DNA of 64,000 bases from Guptibacillus hwajinpoensis (GCF_001039475.1 NZ_LELK01000015.1:1-64000); one strand, 5' to 3'; positions 1-9,196 are shown, counted from the first letter of the stretch. The notes: generated by a model from the sequence alone, not told the origin. Program-made: numbers and translations.

Positions 1-52
1 GCCGATGGTAGTTGGGGGATCTCCCCCTGCAAGAGTAGGACGTCGCTGGGCA
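1..52 (+). rRNA. rrf: 5S rRNA, 3' part (cut by window start)
   Basis: The first 52 bases match base for base the 3' part of the intact 5S gene at 598-715, from the GCCGATGGTAG segment to the CGTCGCTGGGCA end. The 5' half lies outside the window. It is followed by the same hairpin terminator as the other two copies, so the window probably begins at the end of an rRNA operon. Confidence 0.85.
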
Positions 53-60
53 ATCTGAGA

Positions 61-93
61 AGTCAGAGATCAAACGGTCTCTGGCTTTTTTTT
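61..93 (+). terminator. Terminator of first 5S/rRNA unit
   Basis: The 11-bp arms AGTCAGAGATC and GGTCTCTGGCT pair with two G-U pairs around a 4-nt loop and run into eight T residues. Nearly the same hairpin follows the other two 5S copies. Confidence 0.85.
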
Positions 94-283
94 GTATGGT
101 TTTAGCTAATCTTTCTTCATGAATAATCAAGAAAAGCATCTTCGAAAGCTACGTAGGGGTGGGAGAAGCAAGAAATTCGAGGAAGCAAGTGATGTCAGAC
201 CGGAGTGGATATTCGGGAGATCCATGAGGATCTGGCATCGCGCAGCTGACGAAGAAGTTCGCCGCTTATCGCGCCCCGTGTGA

Positions 284-357
284 GAACACGGAAGTTAAGC
301 TCTCGCGCCGATGGTAGTTGGGGGATCTCCCCCTGCAAGAGTAGGACGTCGCTGGGC
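284..357 (+). pseudogene. Truncated 5S rRNA
   Basis: From GAACACGGAAG at about 284 the sequence matches the 3' two thirds of the intact 5S gene, with small deletions around 300-306. The conserved 5' part (GATGGCGAAGAGGTCACACCC in the intact copy) is replaced by unrelated sequence. Without the 5' strand the terminal helix of 5S cannot form, so this copy is probably not functional. It keeps its terminator. Confidence 0.75.
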
Positions 358-367
358 AATGATGAAA

Positions 368-400
368 AGTCAGAGATCAAATGATCTTTGGCTTTTTTTT
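368..400 (+). terminator. Terminator of truncated 5S copy
   Basis: The hairpin AGTCAGAGATC / GATCTTTGGCT is followed by eight T residues and is a diverged copy of the terminators at 61 and 724. Confidence 0.8.
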
Positions 401-436
401 ATGGTTATAAATAATAAACGCTCTTTTCAAAAGAGA

Positions 437-486
437 TCGCGGATATAATCTCAAAATCGCGGATATATCCAGAAAAACGGGGATAT
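437..486. repeat. 20-bp-period repeat array, three units
   Basis: The core TCGCGGATAT begins at 437 and 457, and a decayed core ACGGGGATAT begins at 477, giving exact 20-bp spacing. The 10 bases between cores are A/T-rich and not conserved. A single further core lies at 794, downstream of the intact 5S, within a shared flank (AAACGCTC..TTTCAAAAG). The same core makes a five-unit array at 24833. Confidence 0.75.
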
Positions 487-597
487 ATCGAAAATAGTTT
501 TCAGGGAATAAAATTTTCCTTGAACTTCATAAAGAAGTATAGTAAGATATATCTTGTCCTTGGTTAAACACTTTCTAGTGGATCAACCATTGATTAG

Positions 598-715
<118 letters not shown>

Positions 716-723
716 ATCTGATA

Positions 724-755
724 AGTCAGAGATCAAATGGTCTCTGGCTTTTTTT
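724..755 (+). terminator. Terminator of intact 5S
   Basis: The arms AAGTCAGAGATC and GGTCTCTGGCTT enclose a short loop and are followed by a T run. The hairpin is nearly identical to those at 61 and 368. Confidence 0.85.
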
Positions 756-942
756 GTATGGTTTTAACTAACAAACGCTCCTTTCAAAAGAAATCGCGGA
801 TAAATGGTCAATAAGGTTCACCCCAGACCACCGCCAGAGCCTCAACCTGTCTTAAACAACTATAAAAAATTACAATAAAAGTCCACTCATGGAATATCAC
901 TCACCTTTATTACAAAAAATAAATATAAAGGTGGTTATACAC

Positions 943-1593
943 ATGGGTATGAAAGAAAAAATCTTTGGAAATGGTTCAACGAAGCTTGGAGGTAGTAAGG
1001 ATTTCTTTGAAGCAGTCAAAGAAAGAAGATCAATATACGGTATTGGTAAAGAGCGAACAATCTCAGATGAGAAACTACAAGAAGTGATTGAACATGCTGT
1101 CCTCCATACACCGTCAGCGTTTAACTCGCAGAGCGCTAGAGTAGTTGTGCTGCTAGACGCTAATCATACTAAGTTGTGGAATGAGATTACAAAAGAAACT
1201 CTTCGTGGCATTGTTCCTGCAGATCAGTTTAGTTCTACAGAAGACAAAATGAATGGTTTTGCACAAGGGTATGGTACTGTACTTTTCTTTGAAGATCAGG
1301 ATGTGATAACAGGGCTTCAGGAAAAGCTTCCAACGTTTGCGGATAATTTTCCGAAATGGTCACAGCATTCTTCAGGTATGCTTCAATTTGTGGTCTGGAC
1401 AGCTCTAAAGCAAGAAGGTCTAGGTGCCTCTCTTCAGCATTATAATCCACTTATTGATGAACAAGTAAAAGAAGAGTGGACGATTCCTGATAGTTGGGAG
1501 TTAATTGCACAAATGCCTTTTGGTAATCAGACTGCTCCTCCTGGAGATAAAGAGTTCCAACCTGTAGAAGAACGAGTGAAATTTCATAAATAA
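943..1593 (+). CDS. Nitroreductase family oxidoreductase (Frm2/Hbn1-like)
   Basis: The product is a predicted FMN-dependent NAD(P)H oxidoreductase of about 216 residues. The N-terminal VKERRSIYGI segment and the HTPSAFNSQSARVVVLL stretch are typical of the nitroreductase fold, and PFGN near the C-terminus belongs to the Frm2/Hbn1-like branch, which lacks a well-defined bacterial substrate. The frame is open back to an ATG at 889. I chose 943 because AAAGGTGG lies 8 bases before it and the family motif starts soon after. It stands alone between the 5S region and the urease operon. The family call is firm; the substrate is unknown. Confidence 0.85.
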   Translation: MGMKEKIFGNGSTKLGGSKDFFEAVKERRSIYGIGKERTISDEKLQEVIEHAVLHTPSAFNSQSARVVVLLDANHTKLWNEITKETLRGIVPADQFSSTEDKMNGFAQGYGTVLFFEDQDVITGLQEKLPTFADNFPKWSQHSSGMLQFVVWTALKQEGLGASLQHYNPLIDEQVKEEWTIPDSWELIAQMPFGNQTAPPGDKEFQPVEERVKFHK

Positions 1594-1602
1594 CTTATAA
1601 AA

Positions 1603-1738
1603 AGGCTATGTTAATGAACAGCGTTGATTTTTGGCTCAATTACGCCCTGTGGCGACCTTTCAGAAGAGCTGAAAGGCGAGTGAAACTGAGTTTTCACTCG
1701 AATGAGCCAATAATCGAGAAATCAACAATATGAGCTAA
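1603..1738. repeat. Long imperfect palindromic intergenic repeat
   Basis: The arms GTTGATTT (1623) and AAATCAAC (1719), and TTGGCTCA (1631) and TGAGCCAA (1703), pair in nested fashion. Inside are smaller hairpins, CTTTCAG/CTGAAAG and GTGAAACT/AGTTTTCAC. No reading frame is visible. From memory, similar elements with a CGCCCTGTGGCGACC core occur in other Bacillaceae intergenic regions. Only one copy is in this window. Confidence 0.6.
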
Positions 1739-1742
1739 CAAA

Positions 1743-1772
1743 AAAGAAGAAGCACAACGCTTCTTCTTTTTG
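1743..1772 (+). terminator. Rho-independent terminator
   Basis: The arms AAGAAGAAGC and GCTTCTTCTT enclose a 4-5 nt loop and run into T residues. It sits beyond the palindromic repeat and before the ureA leader, so it probably ends transcription from the nitroreductase gene. Confidence 0.7.
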
Positions 1773-1987
1773 TGTGTTGTGAGTTTATCTACCATACTTT
1801 TTTTAGAGAGAATGTCATTTTTCGAATGCGCTTACATTCCACTCATTTCAACATCTAATGCTTCATTAAAGAAAATATTCTCACTTTCCCTCAATAGAAA
1901 AAATAGCTCAAACTCATTTCTTCATCTTCTAAATTATGTATAATGTGAATTATCGTAATATTCGGTGTACTGGGAGGGGATTTTCAC

Positions 1988-2290
1988 TTGAAGTTGATGG
2001 CGAGAGAACAAGAAAAACTGATGATTGTTGTGGCTGCTGATTTAGCGCGTAGGAGGCAGGATAGAGGATTAAAACTTAATTATCCTGAAGCTATTGCCAT
2101 TATTACATATGAAGTAATAGAAGGTGCCCGAGATGGCAAGAGCGTACCAGAATTAATGCAATTTGGGAGAACCATTTTAAAAAGAGAAGACGTCATGGAT
2201 GGTATATCTGAAATGATTCCGGATATTCAAGTAGAGGCAACCTTTCAAGATGGTACAAAACTTGTTACAGTTCATGATCCAATCATATGA
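1988..2290 (+). CDS. ureA: Urease gamma subunit
   Basis: This is the smallest structural subunit of the cytoplasmic nickel enzyme that hydrolyses urea to ammonia and carbamate. At 100 residues it has the usual length, and the segments [18 protein letters not shown] and [17 protein letters not shown] are the conserved gamma-subunit blocks. TTG at 1988 is preferred because GGGAGGGGA ends 7 bases before it and homologues begin MKL; an ATG at 1997 is possible. A TATAAT at 1939 may be the -10 of the operon, but I see no convincing -35. It is first of eight co-directional urease genes. Confidence 0.95.
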   Translation: MKLMAREQEKLMIVVAADLARRRQDRGLKLNYPEAIAIITYEVIEGARDGKSVPELMQFGRTILKREDVMDGISEMIPDIQVEATFQDGTKLVTVHDPII

Positions 2291-2304
2291 AAGGGGGGAA
2301 GGAT

Positions 2305-2628
2305 TTGATTCCAGGTGAATATAAGCTTCATTCGAACCCAATCGTATGCAACGAGGGAAAAGAAGCAATTGAAATTGAGGTAACAAATGTGGGGGATCGA
2401 CCTGTACAAATCGGCTCTCACTTTCATTTCTTTGAAGCAAATGAATCATTGCAATTTAATCGAGAGCTTGCGTTGGGAATGCACTTGAATATTGCTGCAG
2501 GAACAGCGGTACGATTTGAACCAGGTGATCCAAAGGAAGTGAAGCTTGTTCCGTTCTCAGGAGAACGGAAAGTATATGGACTGAATAACAAAATGAATGG
2601 CCAGTTGGATGTGGAGGTTGGACGATGA
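2305..2628 (+). CDS. ureB: Urease beta subunit
   Basis: This structural subunit packs against UreC in the urease trimer. It contains the IPGEY start block, the [21 protein letters not shown] segment and [16 protein letters not shown], all diagnostic of UreB; at about 107 residues it has the usual length. The frame is open from an ATG at 2287 inside the end of ureA. TTG at 2305 fits better: it follows the strong AAGGGGGGAAGGA site and gives the canonical M-I-P-G-E-Y start. Its last codons overlap ureC (ATGA), which suggests translational coupling. Confidence 0.95.
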   Translation: MIPGEYKLHSNPIVCNEGKEAIEIEVTNVGDRPVQIGSHFHFFEANESLQFNRELALGMHLNIAAGTAVRFEPGDPKEVKLVPFSGERKVYGLNNKMNGQLDVEVGR

Positions 2629-4331
2629 GTTTTGAACTTTCTAGAAAAGCGTATTCTGACATGTTTGGGCCAACTGTTGGAGACCAAGTGCGATTAGCTG
2701 ATACAGATTTATTTATTGAAGTTGAAAGAGATCACTCAACATATGGTGATGAAGTTAAGTTTGGCGGCGGTAAGGTTATCAGAGATGGAATGGGCCAGCA
2801 CCCACTTGCAACTCGAAAAGATTCAGTTGATCTTGTAGTAACGAATGCGCTAATCGTAGATTATACAGGGATATATAAGGCAGATATTGGAGTGAGGGAT
2901 GGTCGGATAGCATCAATAGGGAAAGCAGGAAACCCTTATTTGATGGACAATATTGATATTGTTATTGGTGCTTCTACTGAAGTCATTGCAGCAGAGGGCA
3001 TGATTGTAACGGCTGGTGGTATCGACTCGCATATTCACTTTATCTGTCCGCAACTTATCCAAACAGCTATTGAATCAGGTATTACAACCATGTTAGGTGG
3101 TGGGACAGGTCCAGCAACAGGTACAAACGCTACGACATGTACGCCGGGTGAGTGGAATATTCATCGGATGCTTGAATCGGCAGAGGCGTTTCCCGTTAAC
3201 CTTGGTTTTCTTGGTAAAGGGAATGCGTCTTCACAAGAAGCATTGAATGAGCAAATCGAGGCCGGGGCAATTGGTTTGAAGCTTCACGAGGATTGGGGGA
3301 CCACGGCAGCTTCTATTGATACTGCTTTAACTGTTGCAGATCAATATGATGTTCAGGTTGCGATTCATACGGATACATTAAACGAAGGCGGGTTTGTGGA
3401 AGATACTCTTAACGCCATTGATGGTCGCGTGATCCATACCTATCATACAGAAGGTGCTGGTGGTGGACATGCACCAGATATTATTAAAGCTGCTTCCTAT
3501 TCGCACATCCTACCATCTTCTACGAACCCAACAAGACCTTTTACGACGAATACGATTGCAGAGCATTTAGATATGCTGATGGTTTGTCATCACCTTGATT
3601 CCTCAGTTCCTGAAGATGTGGCTTTTGCAGACTCACGAATACGCAAAGAGACGATAGCGGCGGAAGATATCCTGCATGACATGGGAGTATTCAGTATTAT
3701 TAGCTCGGATTCTCAGGCAATGGGACGTGTTGGAGAAGTCATTTCAAGAACGTGGCAGACCGCTGATAAAATGAAGAAGCAGCGTGGACCTTTACCGGAG
3801 CATGCTCAGAATGACAATGAACGAGTGAAAAGATATATTGCTAAATACACAATTAATCCAGCAATTGCTCATGGGATTTCAGAAGAAGTAGGATCGATAG
3901 AAGTAGGGAAATTAGCAGATTTGGTGTTATGGAAACCGGCCTTTTTTGGGGTGAAGCCAGAGCAGGTTGTAAAAGGTGGGATGATTGCATGGAGTGTGAT
4001 GGGAGACCCCAATGCATCAATACCGACGCCACAACCAGCTTTATACAGACCGATGTTTGGACAGTATGGGAAAGCAAAATCTCAAACGGCAGTTACCTTT
4101 TTATCACAAGCAGCTATTGAAAGAGGCGTTCATGAGAAGTTGGGTCTACAAAAAATCATCAAATCTGTTCATAATATCCGGAACCTTACAAAGAAGGATA
4201 TGAAATATAACGGCGAAACGCCGGACATTCAAGTTGATCCACAAACGTACGAGGTACTAGTTGATGGAGAATTAATCACATGTGAACCGGCTACTAGTGT
4301 ACCACTTGCACAACGATACTTTTTATTTTGA
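2625..4331 (+). CDS. ureC: Urease alpha subunit (catalytic)
   Basis: This is the catalytic subunit holding two nickel ions. All active-site residues are visible: His136 and His138 (SHIHF), the lysine carbamylated to bridge the nickels (Lys219, GLKLHEDWG), His248 (AIHTD), His274 in [12 protein letters not shown], the mobile-flap Cys321-His322, and Asp362 (SSDSQAMGR). Length 568 is normal for the separate-subunit type found in Bacillus. It overlaps ureB by 4 bases. Nothing in the sequence suggests inactivation. Confidence 0.97.
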   Translation: MSFELSRKAYSDMFGPTVGDQVRLADTDLFIEVERDHSTYGDEVKFGGGKVIRDGMGQHPLATRKDSVDLVVTNALIVDYTGIYKADIGVRDGRIASIGKAGNPYLMDNIDIVIGASTEVIAAEGMIVTAGGIDSHIHFICPQLIQTAIESGITTMLGGGTGPATGTNATTCTPGEWNIHRMLESAEAFPVNLGFLGKGNASSQEALNEQIEAGAIGLKLHEDWGTTAASIDTALTVADQYDVQVAIHTDTLNEGGFVEDTLNAIDGRVIHTYHTEGAGGGHAPDIIKAASYSHILPSSTNPTRPFTTNTIAEHLDMLMVCHHLDSSVPEDVAFADSRIRKETIAAEDILHDMGVFSIISSDSQAMGRVGEVISRTWQTADKMKKQRGPLPEHAQNDNERVKRYIAKYTINPAIAHGISEEVGSIEVGKLADLVLWKPAFFGVKPEQVVKGGMIAWSVMGDPNASIPTPQPALYRPMFGQYGKAKSQTAVTFLSQAAIERGVHEKLGLQKIIKSVHNIRNLTKKDMKYNGETPDIQVDPQTYEVLVDGELITCEPATSVPLAQRYFLF

Positions 4332-4343
4332 GGTGATAAAGAA

Positions 4344-4784
4344 ATGATTATTAATGAAGTTCAAGGAAATATTCGCGATGAGAATACCGTGGCACCTCAC
4401 ATTGAAAGGGTCTACCTGAGAAGTGATGATCTTGTTAAACGAATACAGCGTGTGACAACGAATCATGGGAATGAGCTTGGGATTAAGCTATTGAAACCGA
4501 AAGATTTAGTCGATGGCGATATTCTTTATCGTTCAGAAGACAATGTCATCGTTGTAAGTGTGATAGAGGATGAAGTTATTGCGATTCGTCCTAATTCCAT
4601 TAAGCAAATGGGTGAAGTTGCTCATATGCTCGGCAATCGTCATTTGCCCGCACAGTTCGATGGGGAAGAGATGATCGTTCAACATGATTATCTAGTTGTT
4701 CGATTGTTAACAGAAGGAAATGTGTCATATGTCATTGAGAAGAGAAAAATGAAAGAGGCTTTTAAATATATTGGCCATGACTAA
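4344..4784 (+). CDS. ureE: Urease accessory protein UreE (nickel chaperone)
   Basis: UreE delivers nickel to the apo-urease/UreDFG complex. The 146 residues include the LGIKL and LVDGDIL strands of the N-terminal domain and the conserved HMLGNRHLP motif (about 94-102) of the metal-binding domain. The C-terminus is not histidine-rich, so it should hold few nickel ions, unlike the Klebsiella protein. The start follows AGGTGATAAAG 12 bases after ureC, and the gene end overlaps ureF. Confidence 0.94.
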   Translation: MIINEVQGNIRDENTVAPHIERVYLRSDDLVKRIQRVTTNHGNELGIKLLKPKDLVDGDILYRSEDNVIVVSVIEDEVIAIRPNSIKQMGEVAHMLGNRHLPAQFDGEEMIVQHDYLVVRLLTEGNVSYVIEKRKMKEAFKYIGHD

Positions 4785-5463
4785 TGCGTTATTTCCTATC
4801 CTACAACTAAGTGATTCGCAGTTTCCCTCGGGGGCTTTCTCCCATTCATTTGGATTAGAAACATATATTTCAAATGGAACGATTAATAGTAGTGCTTCAT
4901 TCAGAAAAGTTCTTGAGATTTTTCTAGCGAATCAATTTGTTTACACAGATGGATTGGCCTGTCGCTTAGCTTATGAGGGGCTTGAAATTGGTAATCTTGA
5001 GCAACTGTGGCAATTGGATCAGTCTTTGTATGCCCTTGGTATGGCACGTGAAACAAGGGAAGGAAATCGGAGGATTGGTGATCGTTTTGTGAAAATTGTA
5101 TCTACGCTGTATCCGAACCAAGTGTTTGATCAGTACAATATGGAACTGAAAAATAAAAATGTGTTCGGGCATAGTGCGCTTGTATTCGCAATTGTTTCTA
5201 AACACCTTGGAATTGAACGTGAAACAGCTATTTCAAGCTACGGATTTGCGACAGCATCTTCGCTTGTGCAAAATGCTGTAAGAGGTGTTCCGCTCGGTCA
5301 AACAGAAGGACAAAAAATTCTTGTTGATATACAGCCACTTTTAACCGATATCGTGAACCGAATCATGCTACTCGATGAAACGGAGTTTGGCATTGGAGCA
5401 CCTGGTTTAGAAATTGCTCAAATGCAGCATGAGGCGATTGATGTTCGATTATTTATGAGTTAA
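4777..5463 (+). CDS. ureF: Urease accessory protein UreF
   Basis: UreF forms the UreD-UreF-UreG maturation complex and gates GTP-dependent nickel insertion. The all-helical protein of about 228 residues carries the family motif SQFPSGAFSHSFGLE close to the N-terminus. The start overlaps ureE: TTG at 4771 and ATG at 4777 are both possible, with a weak GAGG at 4755. ATG was chosen by codon preference. Overlap implies coupled translation with ureE. Confidence 0.93.
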   Translation: MTNALFPILQLSDSQFPSGAFSHSFGLETYISNGTINSSASFRKVLEIFLANQFVYTDGLACRLAYEGLEIGNLEQLWQLDQSLYALGMARETREGNRRIGDRFVKIVSTLYPNQVFDQYNMELKNKNVFGHSALVFAIVSKHLGIERETAISSYGFATASSLVQNAVRGVPLGQTEGQKILVDIQPLLTDIVNRIMLLDETEFGIGAPGLEIAQMQHEAIDVRLFMS

Positions 5464-5481
5464 TGATAGAAAGGATGAGAG

Positions 5482-6102
5482 ATGTTGAGTGAACCAATAA
5501 GAATAGGCATCGGAGGCCCTGTGGGAGCCGGCAAAACCTTATTAGTCGATCGTTTAACACGAGCAATGAAGGATGAATTTAGTATGGCGGTTATTACAAA
5601 CGATATTTATACAAAAGAAGATGCACTGTTTCTAAATAAGAACGGGATTCTCCCTACGGATCGAATCATTGGGGTTGAGACAGGAGGTTGTCCACATACT
5701 GCAATTCGAGAAGATGCATCAATGAACTTTGCGGCGATCGATGAGTTAAACGAACGTCATGATGATCTTGACCTCATCTTTGTAGAGAGCGGGGGCGATA
5801 ATCTCGCTGCTACGTTTAGTCCAGAACTTGTTGATTTCTCGATTTACATTATCGATGTTGCCCAAGGGGAGAAAATCCCTCGTAAAGGTGGGCAGGGAAT
5901 GATTAAATCTGATCTTTTTCTGATTAATAAAACAGACCTTGCTCCATATGTAGGCGCCAACTTGGATGTGATGCGTGAGGATACGCTGAAATCAAGGGGC
6001 AATCGTCCATTTTTCTTCACAAACCTAAAAGATGAGACTGGCGTGACTAATGTTGTGAACTGGATTAAAGAACAGGCCTTTTTTGTAGGACTAGAGCAGT
6101 GA
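5482..6102 (+). CDS. ureG: Urease accessory protein UreG (GTPase)
   Basis: UreG is the SIMIBI-class GTPase that supplies energy and nickel for urease maturation. A P-loop GGPVGAGKT lies at residues 11-19, the metal-binding Cys-Pro-His at 70-72, ESGGDN at about 103-108 and the guanine-specificity motif NKTD at 149-152. At 206 residues it has the usual length. AAAGGATGAGAG precedes ATG 5482. The end overlaps ureD. Confidence 0.96.
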   Translation: MLSEPIRIGIGGPVGAGKTLLVDRLTRAMKDEFSMAVITNDIYTKEDALFLNKNGILPTDRIIGVETGGCPHTAIREDASMNFAAIDELNERHDDLDLIFVESGGDNLAATFSPELVDFSIYIIDVAQGEKIPRKGGQGMIKSDLFLINKTDLAPYVGANLDVMREDTLKSRGNRPFFFTNLKDETGVTNVVNWIKEQAFFVGLEQ

Positions 6103-6908
6103 CTTATACAGGTCACCTTCAGTTAGAAGCATCTGAGCGTTACGGAAAATCCGTACTATCAGATGCCTATTACAATGGCGTATTTAAAATTTCACGTCCA
6201 ACTTATACAGATGAAAATTTACCTCTTGTGCAACTGATTCATGTGGGTGGAGGTTACGTTGATGGTGATACTTATTTAACAGAGATCCATGTAAAAAATA
6301 TGGCTAAGTTAGCTGTTACCACTCAAGCCTCCACAAAGGTGTACAAAACGCCTCATAAACAAGTCATGCAAAGAGCTCTCTATAAGTTAGAGGCGAATAC
6401 AGAATTACATATGAAACAGGACCCACTTATCGCATATAAAGATGCGCGCTTCACTCAGGAAACTGAAGTGCACATGGATCAAAGTGCTTCTTTCTTTTTT
6501 ACCGATAGCGTGACACCTGGTTGGTCGAAAGAAGGAACCCTCTTTCCTTTTACGTGCATCACATCAAAATTAAAAGTTTACCAGAACGGTAGGCTCGTAA
6601 TCTTTGATCATTTGAGGCTGAAGCCAGATGAAGATCTGATGCAATTGCTTCAGTTGGAAGGGAACACACACGTTGGTTCGTTGTTTTTTATTCATTCAGA
6701 AGTAACGGTTGAATGGATTCAGAAATTAAGAGACTATCTTGCTTCTTTCTGTGACGATCAATACGGAGTATCGCTATTGCAGATTCCTGGTGTTTGCCTA
6801 AGAATTCTGGCGAAAAGAACTTCCTTAATAGAGAAAATATTTGCAGCAGTTGAAGAATTTATTCACAGCACCATATACAACAGGAGCGCTATATCCTGGC
6901 GGAAATAG
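6099..6908 (+). CDS. ureD: Urease accessory protein UreD (also called UreH)
   Basis: UreD is the scaffold that contacts apo-urease and UreF during nickel insertion. The 269-residue protein has the family's [15 protein letters not shown] block, the [10 protein letters not shown] motif and [11 protein letters not shown]. It starts at GTG 6099, overlapping the ureG stop (GTGA), so translation is probably coupled. Placing ureD last in ureABCEFGD is common in Bacillaceae. Confidence 0.93.
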   Translation: MTYTGHLQLEASERYGKSVLSDAYYNGVFKISRPTYTDENLPLVQLIHVGGGYVDGDTYLTEIHVKNMAKLAVTTQASTKVYKTPHKQVMQRALYKLEANTELHMKQDPLIAYKDARFTQETEVHMDQSASFFFTDSVTPGWSKEGTLFPFTCITSKLKVYQNGRLVIFDHLRLKPDEDLMQLLQLEGNTHVGSLFFIHSEVTVEWIQKLRDYLASFCDDQYGVSLLQIPGVCLRILAKRTSLIEKIFAAVEEFIHSTIYNRSAISWRK

Positions 6909-6932
6909 CGGTAGACACAAGGAGGATAGAAG

Positions 6933-7562
6933 ATGGATGCGAGTTTACTATCACTATTAGTTATTGGATTTCTTCTAGGTATTAAGCATGCTATTGAGCC
7001 GGATCATGTGATCGCGGTGTCAACAATCGCAAGTAGAACGCGTAGTTTATGGAAATCTTCACTAGCGGGGGTTTACTGGGGAATCGGACATACAGCCACG
7101 TTAGTATTAGGTGGTACACTTTTATTGCTATTCAACACGACAATAACCAATCAATGGGCAATGTCACTTGAACTGATTGTTGGGTGTATGCTTATTTTTC
7201 TCGGGATAAAGACTTTAGTAATGAAAAAGCAAAAAACCGAAATGAAAGGGAATAGAACCTACATACAGTCAGGTTTTATCGGCTTTGTACATGGACTAGC
7301 AGGAAGTGCTGCGATGATTCTATTAACGATGAGTACGGTAGAAACGTTATGGCAAGGTGTTGTTTATATTCTAATTTTCGGATTTGGCACATGTGCTGGC
7401 ATGCTTTGCTTCACGACGGTTCTCGGAATTCCATTCATAGCTACAAAGCGACAATTAAGTCTGAACAAACGACTCACACAACTTACAGGCATACTCTCCG
7501 TTGGTTTTGGTTTCTTTTATATTTATGAAATTGGGGTAACGGGTGGATTATTTCCTTTCTAA
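6933..7562 (+). CDS. ureH: UreH-type nickel permease
   Basis: This is a predicted membrane nickel importer of 209 residues with about six hydrophobic segments. The signature GIKHAIEPDHVIAVSTIASRT (residues 16-36) is the UreH variant of the HX4DH motif of NiCoT nickel/cobalt permeases, with a second HGLAGSAA motif near residue 120. It follows ureD by 24 bases with an AAGGAGG site, so it is very likely in the same transcript and supplies nickel to the enzyme. The name UreH is also used for UreD in other species. Confidence 0.9.
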   Translation: MDASLLSLLVIGFLLGIKHAIEPDHVIAVSTIASRTRSLWKSSLAGVYWGIGHTATLVLGGTLLLLFNTTITNQWAMSLELIVGCMLIFLGIKTLVMKKQKTEMKGNRTYIQSGFIGFVHGLAGSAAMILLTMSTVETLWQGVVYILIFGFGTCAGMLCFTTVLGIPFIATKRQLSLNKRLTQLTGILSVGFGFFYIYEIGVTGGLFPF

Positions 7563-7569
7563 TTACAAA

Positions 7570-7600
7570 GAGAAGCGATTGAATGCAATCGCTTCTTTTG
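7570..7600. terminator. Bidirectional terminator between ureH and Hsp20 gene
   Basis: The perfect arms GAAGCGATTG and CAATCGCTTC enclose a 4-nt loop, with A residues on one side and T residues on the other. It can serve both the urease operon and the converging gene at 7601. Confidence 0.85.
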
Positions 7601-8041
7601 TTATTCTCCTGACTCATTATCGGTAATCTTCAATCGGTTCCGTTCTTCTTTCGATTCAATCAACCGGTGGAGGTGGATCAGCAGAATGCCTCGTTTGTAG
7701 CTGGCATCAATTGGTTTTTCGCGTACCGGAAAAGGAAGTTCTACTATTCGTTCAAAAGGGCCGTGCTTGTATTCTTCCTGAACATTTCGATAGCCTTTTA
7801 GAGACATATTTGTCTGACCTTTTACTTTAAGAGTACGATAATGAACATAGACATCAACATCCTCCACTTTTTTAACACCTGGGAGATAGACGGTGCAGAT
7901 CAGTTCATTGCCAGCTTCGTAGAGATTGACGAGAGGGCCGTTTGATACGAACATATCCTGAAAATCGGTCCAGAAATCATCTCCCATGAATTTGTTCATT
8001 TTATTTTTCCAGTCGTACATTTGACTCCAGTAATCTCCCAT
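7601..8041 (-). CDS. Hsp20/alpha-crystallin-like small heat-shock protein
   Basis: The 146-residue protein has an alpha-crystallin-like beta-sandwich pattern. A segment of the form PLVNLYEAGNELICTVYLPG is followed by VDVYVHYRTLKVKG and a C-terminal strand GILLIHLHR. The N-terminus (YDWKNKMNKFMGDDFW) matches the aromatic, flexible arm of spore-coat-type Hsp20 proteins such as CotM/CotP relatives. The C-terminal I-x-I/V anchor is not obvious. AGGAGGGGAAG precedes the ATG. It could be a chaperone or a spore coat component; the sequence does not decide. Confidence 0.75.
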   Translation of the reverse strand: MGDYWSQMYDWKNKMNKFMGDDFWTDFQDMFVSNGPLVNLYEAGNELICTVYLPGVKKVEDVDVYVHYRTLKVKGQTNMSLKGYRNVQEEYKHGPFERIVELPFPVREKPIDASYKRGILLIHLHRLIESKEERNRLKITDNESGE

Positions 8042-8150
8042 GACTTCCCCTCCTGGGCTTTTTTTCAGTATATGCGCACAGTATCTCTTTGTTAAAGCAT
8101 TTTTCTAAAGGCTCAGATCCAAATTCTATTGAAAGAATTTGGATAAAAAA

Positions 8151-8220
8151 ACCACACTTCGCTAATTGGAGCGGAAATTAACCCACTCATATAGTAACAA
8201 CGTTAACTAAAAGAGCCTTA
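8151..8220 (+). repeat. TTGGAGCGG repeat, short-form copy 1
   Basis: The block beginning CCACACTT(C/A)GC and continuing through AATTGGAGCGGAAATTAAC to AAAGAGCC is shared with the copies at 34711-34868 and 45609-45724 (opposite strand). This copy lacks the G/C-rich hairpin found inside the 34.7-kb copy, and its left arm (GGCTCTTTTC...) is mostly lost. No coding potential is seen. Confidence 0.7.
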
Positions 8221-8394
8221 TGAACTGAGTTTAAAACGATCAGTAAAGTGTAAGGTACAACGGAAGGTACTGATTGAACTAGACTATTGAAAATTTTTGG
8301 ATGGAATCGGTAATTAACGCATGCGGTTCCATGTTTGATCGTGTTATGCTAGGGAAAGTTCGAATTTTAGCGATAAGGATGAAGGAGGATGGAC
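8221..8394 (+). other. Leader region of yebE
   Basis: Apart from the repeat before it, this stretch holds only a possible extended -10 element, TGTTATGCT at 8342-8350, followed by the AAGGAGG site of yebE. No clear -35, operator or small gene was found. Confidence 0.3.
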
Positions 8395-8922
8395 ATGCTT
8401 AATAGTGGTCTTGGCATGGTTGCTACCATTTTTGCTATTAATATCGTTTATGTATCGTTTCTAACGATGCGTACGATTCTAACGCTTAAAGGGCAGCGAT
8501 ACCTTGCAGCAATTACTGGGACAATTGAAATTGCGATTTATGTTATTGGACTTGGTCTCGTCCTCGATAACTTAGGGCAGATCCAGAACGTTATTGCTTA
8601 TGCCCTTGGTTTTGGTGTGGGTATTATAGTAGGTATGAAAATTGAAGAATACCTTGCACTTGGTTATATTACAGTTAATGCAATTACAACGAAGCTTGAA
8701 GATGATATTCCGAATAAATTAAGAGACGTTGGCTATGGTGTAACTCATTATTTAGCGCATGGACGTCAGGGAGAACGCCTTGTGATGCAGGTTCTAACAT
8801 CACGTAAGTCTGAACGAAAGCTCTATCAGGCAATCGAAGAGCTCGATCCAAAGGCATTTGTCATCTCCTATGAACCCCGTACCTTCCAGGGAGGATTCTG
8901 GGTTAGAAAAATCCGGAGGTAA
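8395..8922 (+). CDS. yebE: UPF0316 / DUF2179 membrane protein, YebE-like
   Basis: This is a conserved Bacillaceae membrane protein of about 175 residues with no known function. The N-terminal half has three hydrophobic segments, including [17 protein letters not shown] and the [12 protein letters not shown] region. The C-terminal half is a soluble DUF2179-type domain with a [16 protein letters not shown] segment. ATG 8395 was chosen over 8389 because GAAGGAGG ends 6 bases before it. The position directly upstream of the purine operon, followed by yebG, is the same as in B. subtilis. Confidence 0.85.
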   Translation: MLNSGLGMVATIFAINIVYVSFLTMRTILTLKGQRYLAAITGTIEIAIYVIGLGLVLDNLGQIQNVIAYALGFGVGIIVGMKIEEYLALGYITVNAITTKLEDDIPNKLRDVGYGVTHYLAHGRQGERLVMQVLTSRKSERKLYQAIEELDPKAFVISYEPRTFQGGFWVRKIRR

Positions 8923-8925
8923 TGT

Positions 8926-9120
8926 ATGGAAAAGAAGCCTAAGAAAAAGAAGTTTGAAGTTCAAGAAAATGAATCTCTTTCAGACTGCTTAAAACGAATG
9001 GATGACGAAGGTTATATGCCAGTCAGACGCCGTGAGGAGCCTGTCTTTAAAGAACGCAAAGGTTCCAAAGAACCTGAGCATTGTGGACAGAGAATTGTTT
9101 TCGAAGGAAAGTTGAAGTAA
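8926..9120 (+). CDS. yebG: NETI-motif small protein, YebG-like
   Basis: This 64-residue, highly charged protein has a lysine-rich N-terminus, then [26 protein letters not shown], characteristic of the NETI-motif proteins encoded next to yebE in Bacillus. The gene starts 4 bases after yebE, so the two are probably co-translated. Function is unknown. It ends 46 bases before the purine promoter. Confidence 0.8.
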   Translation: MEKKPKKKKFEVQENESLSDCLKRMDDEGYMPVRRREEPVFKERKGSKEPEHCGQRIVFEGKLK

Positions 9121-9166
9121 AAACCGAACATTAGACATAAAATAAAACACATCGTTCGATTTTGCG

Positions 9167-9196
9167 TTGACAGTTGAACGTAGCTCTTGTTACTAT
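9167..9196 (+). promoter_or_regulatory. SigA-type promoter of the purine operon
   Basis: TTGACA at 9167-9172 and TACTAT at 9191-9196 are separated by 18 bases. They lie just upstream of the purine riboswitch aptamer. In B. subtilis PurR also acts here; I did not find a clear PurBox by eye. Confidence 0.75.

Noticed and set aside
190-275. Possible tRNA before the truncated 5S
   Set aside because: GTTCGCC resembles a T-loop, but no acceptor stem, anticodon arm or D-arm can be drawn around it.
195-380. Minus-strand open frame over the 5S region
   Set aside because: It is antisense to the truncated 5S copy and its terminator, has no ribosome site and is explained by rRNA sequence.
1916-1944. 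Complete SigA promoter for the urease operon
   Set aside because: The TATAAT is good, but no acceptable -35 lies 16-18 bases upstream and no TnrA/GlnR or CcpA site could be read with confidence.
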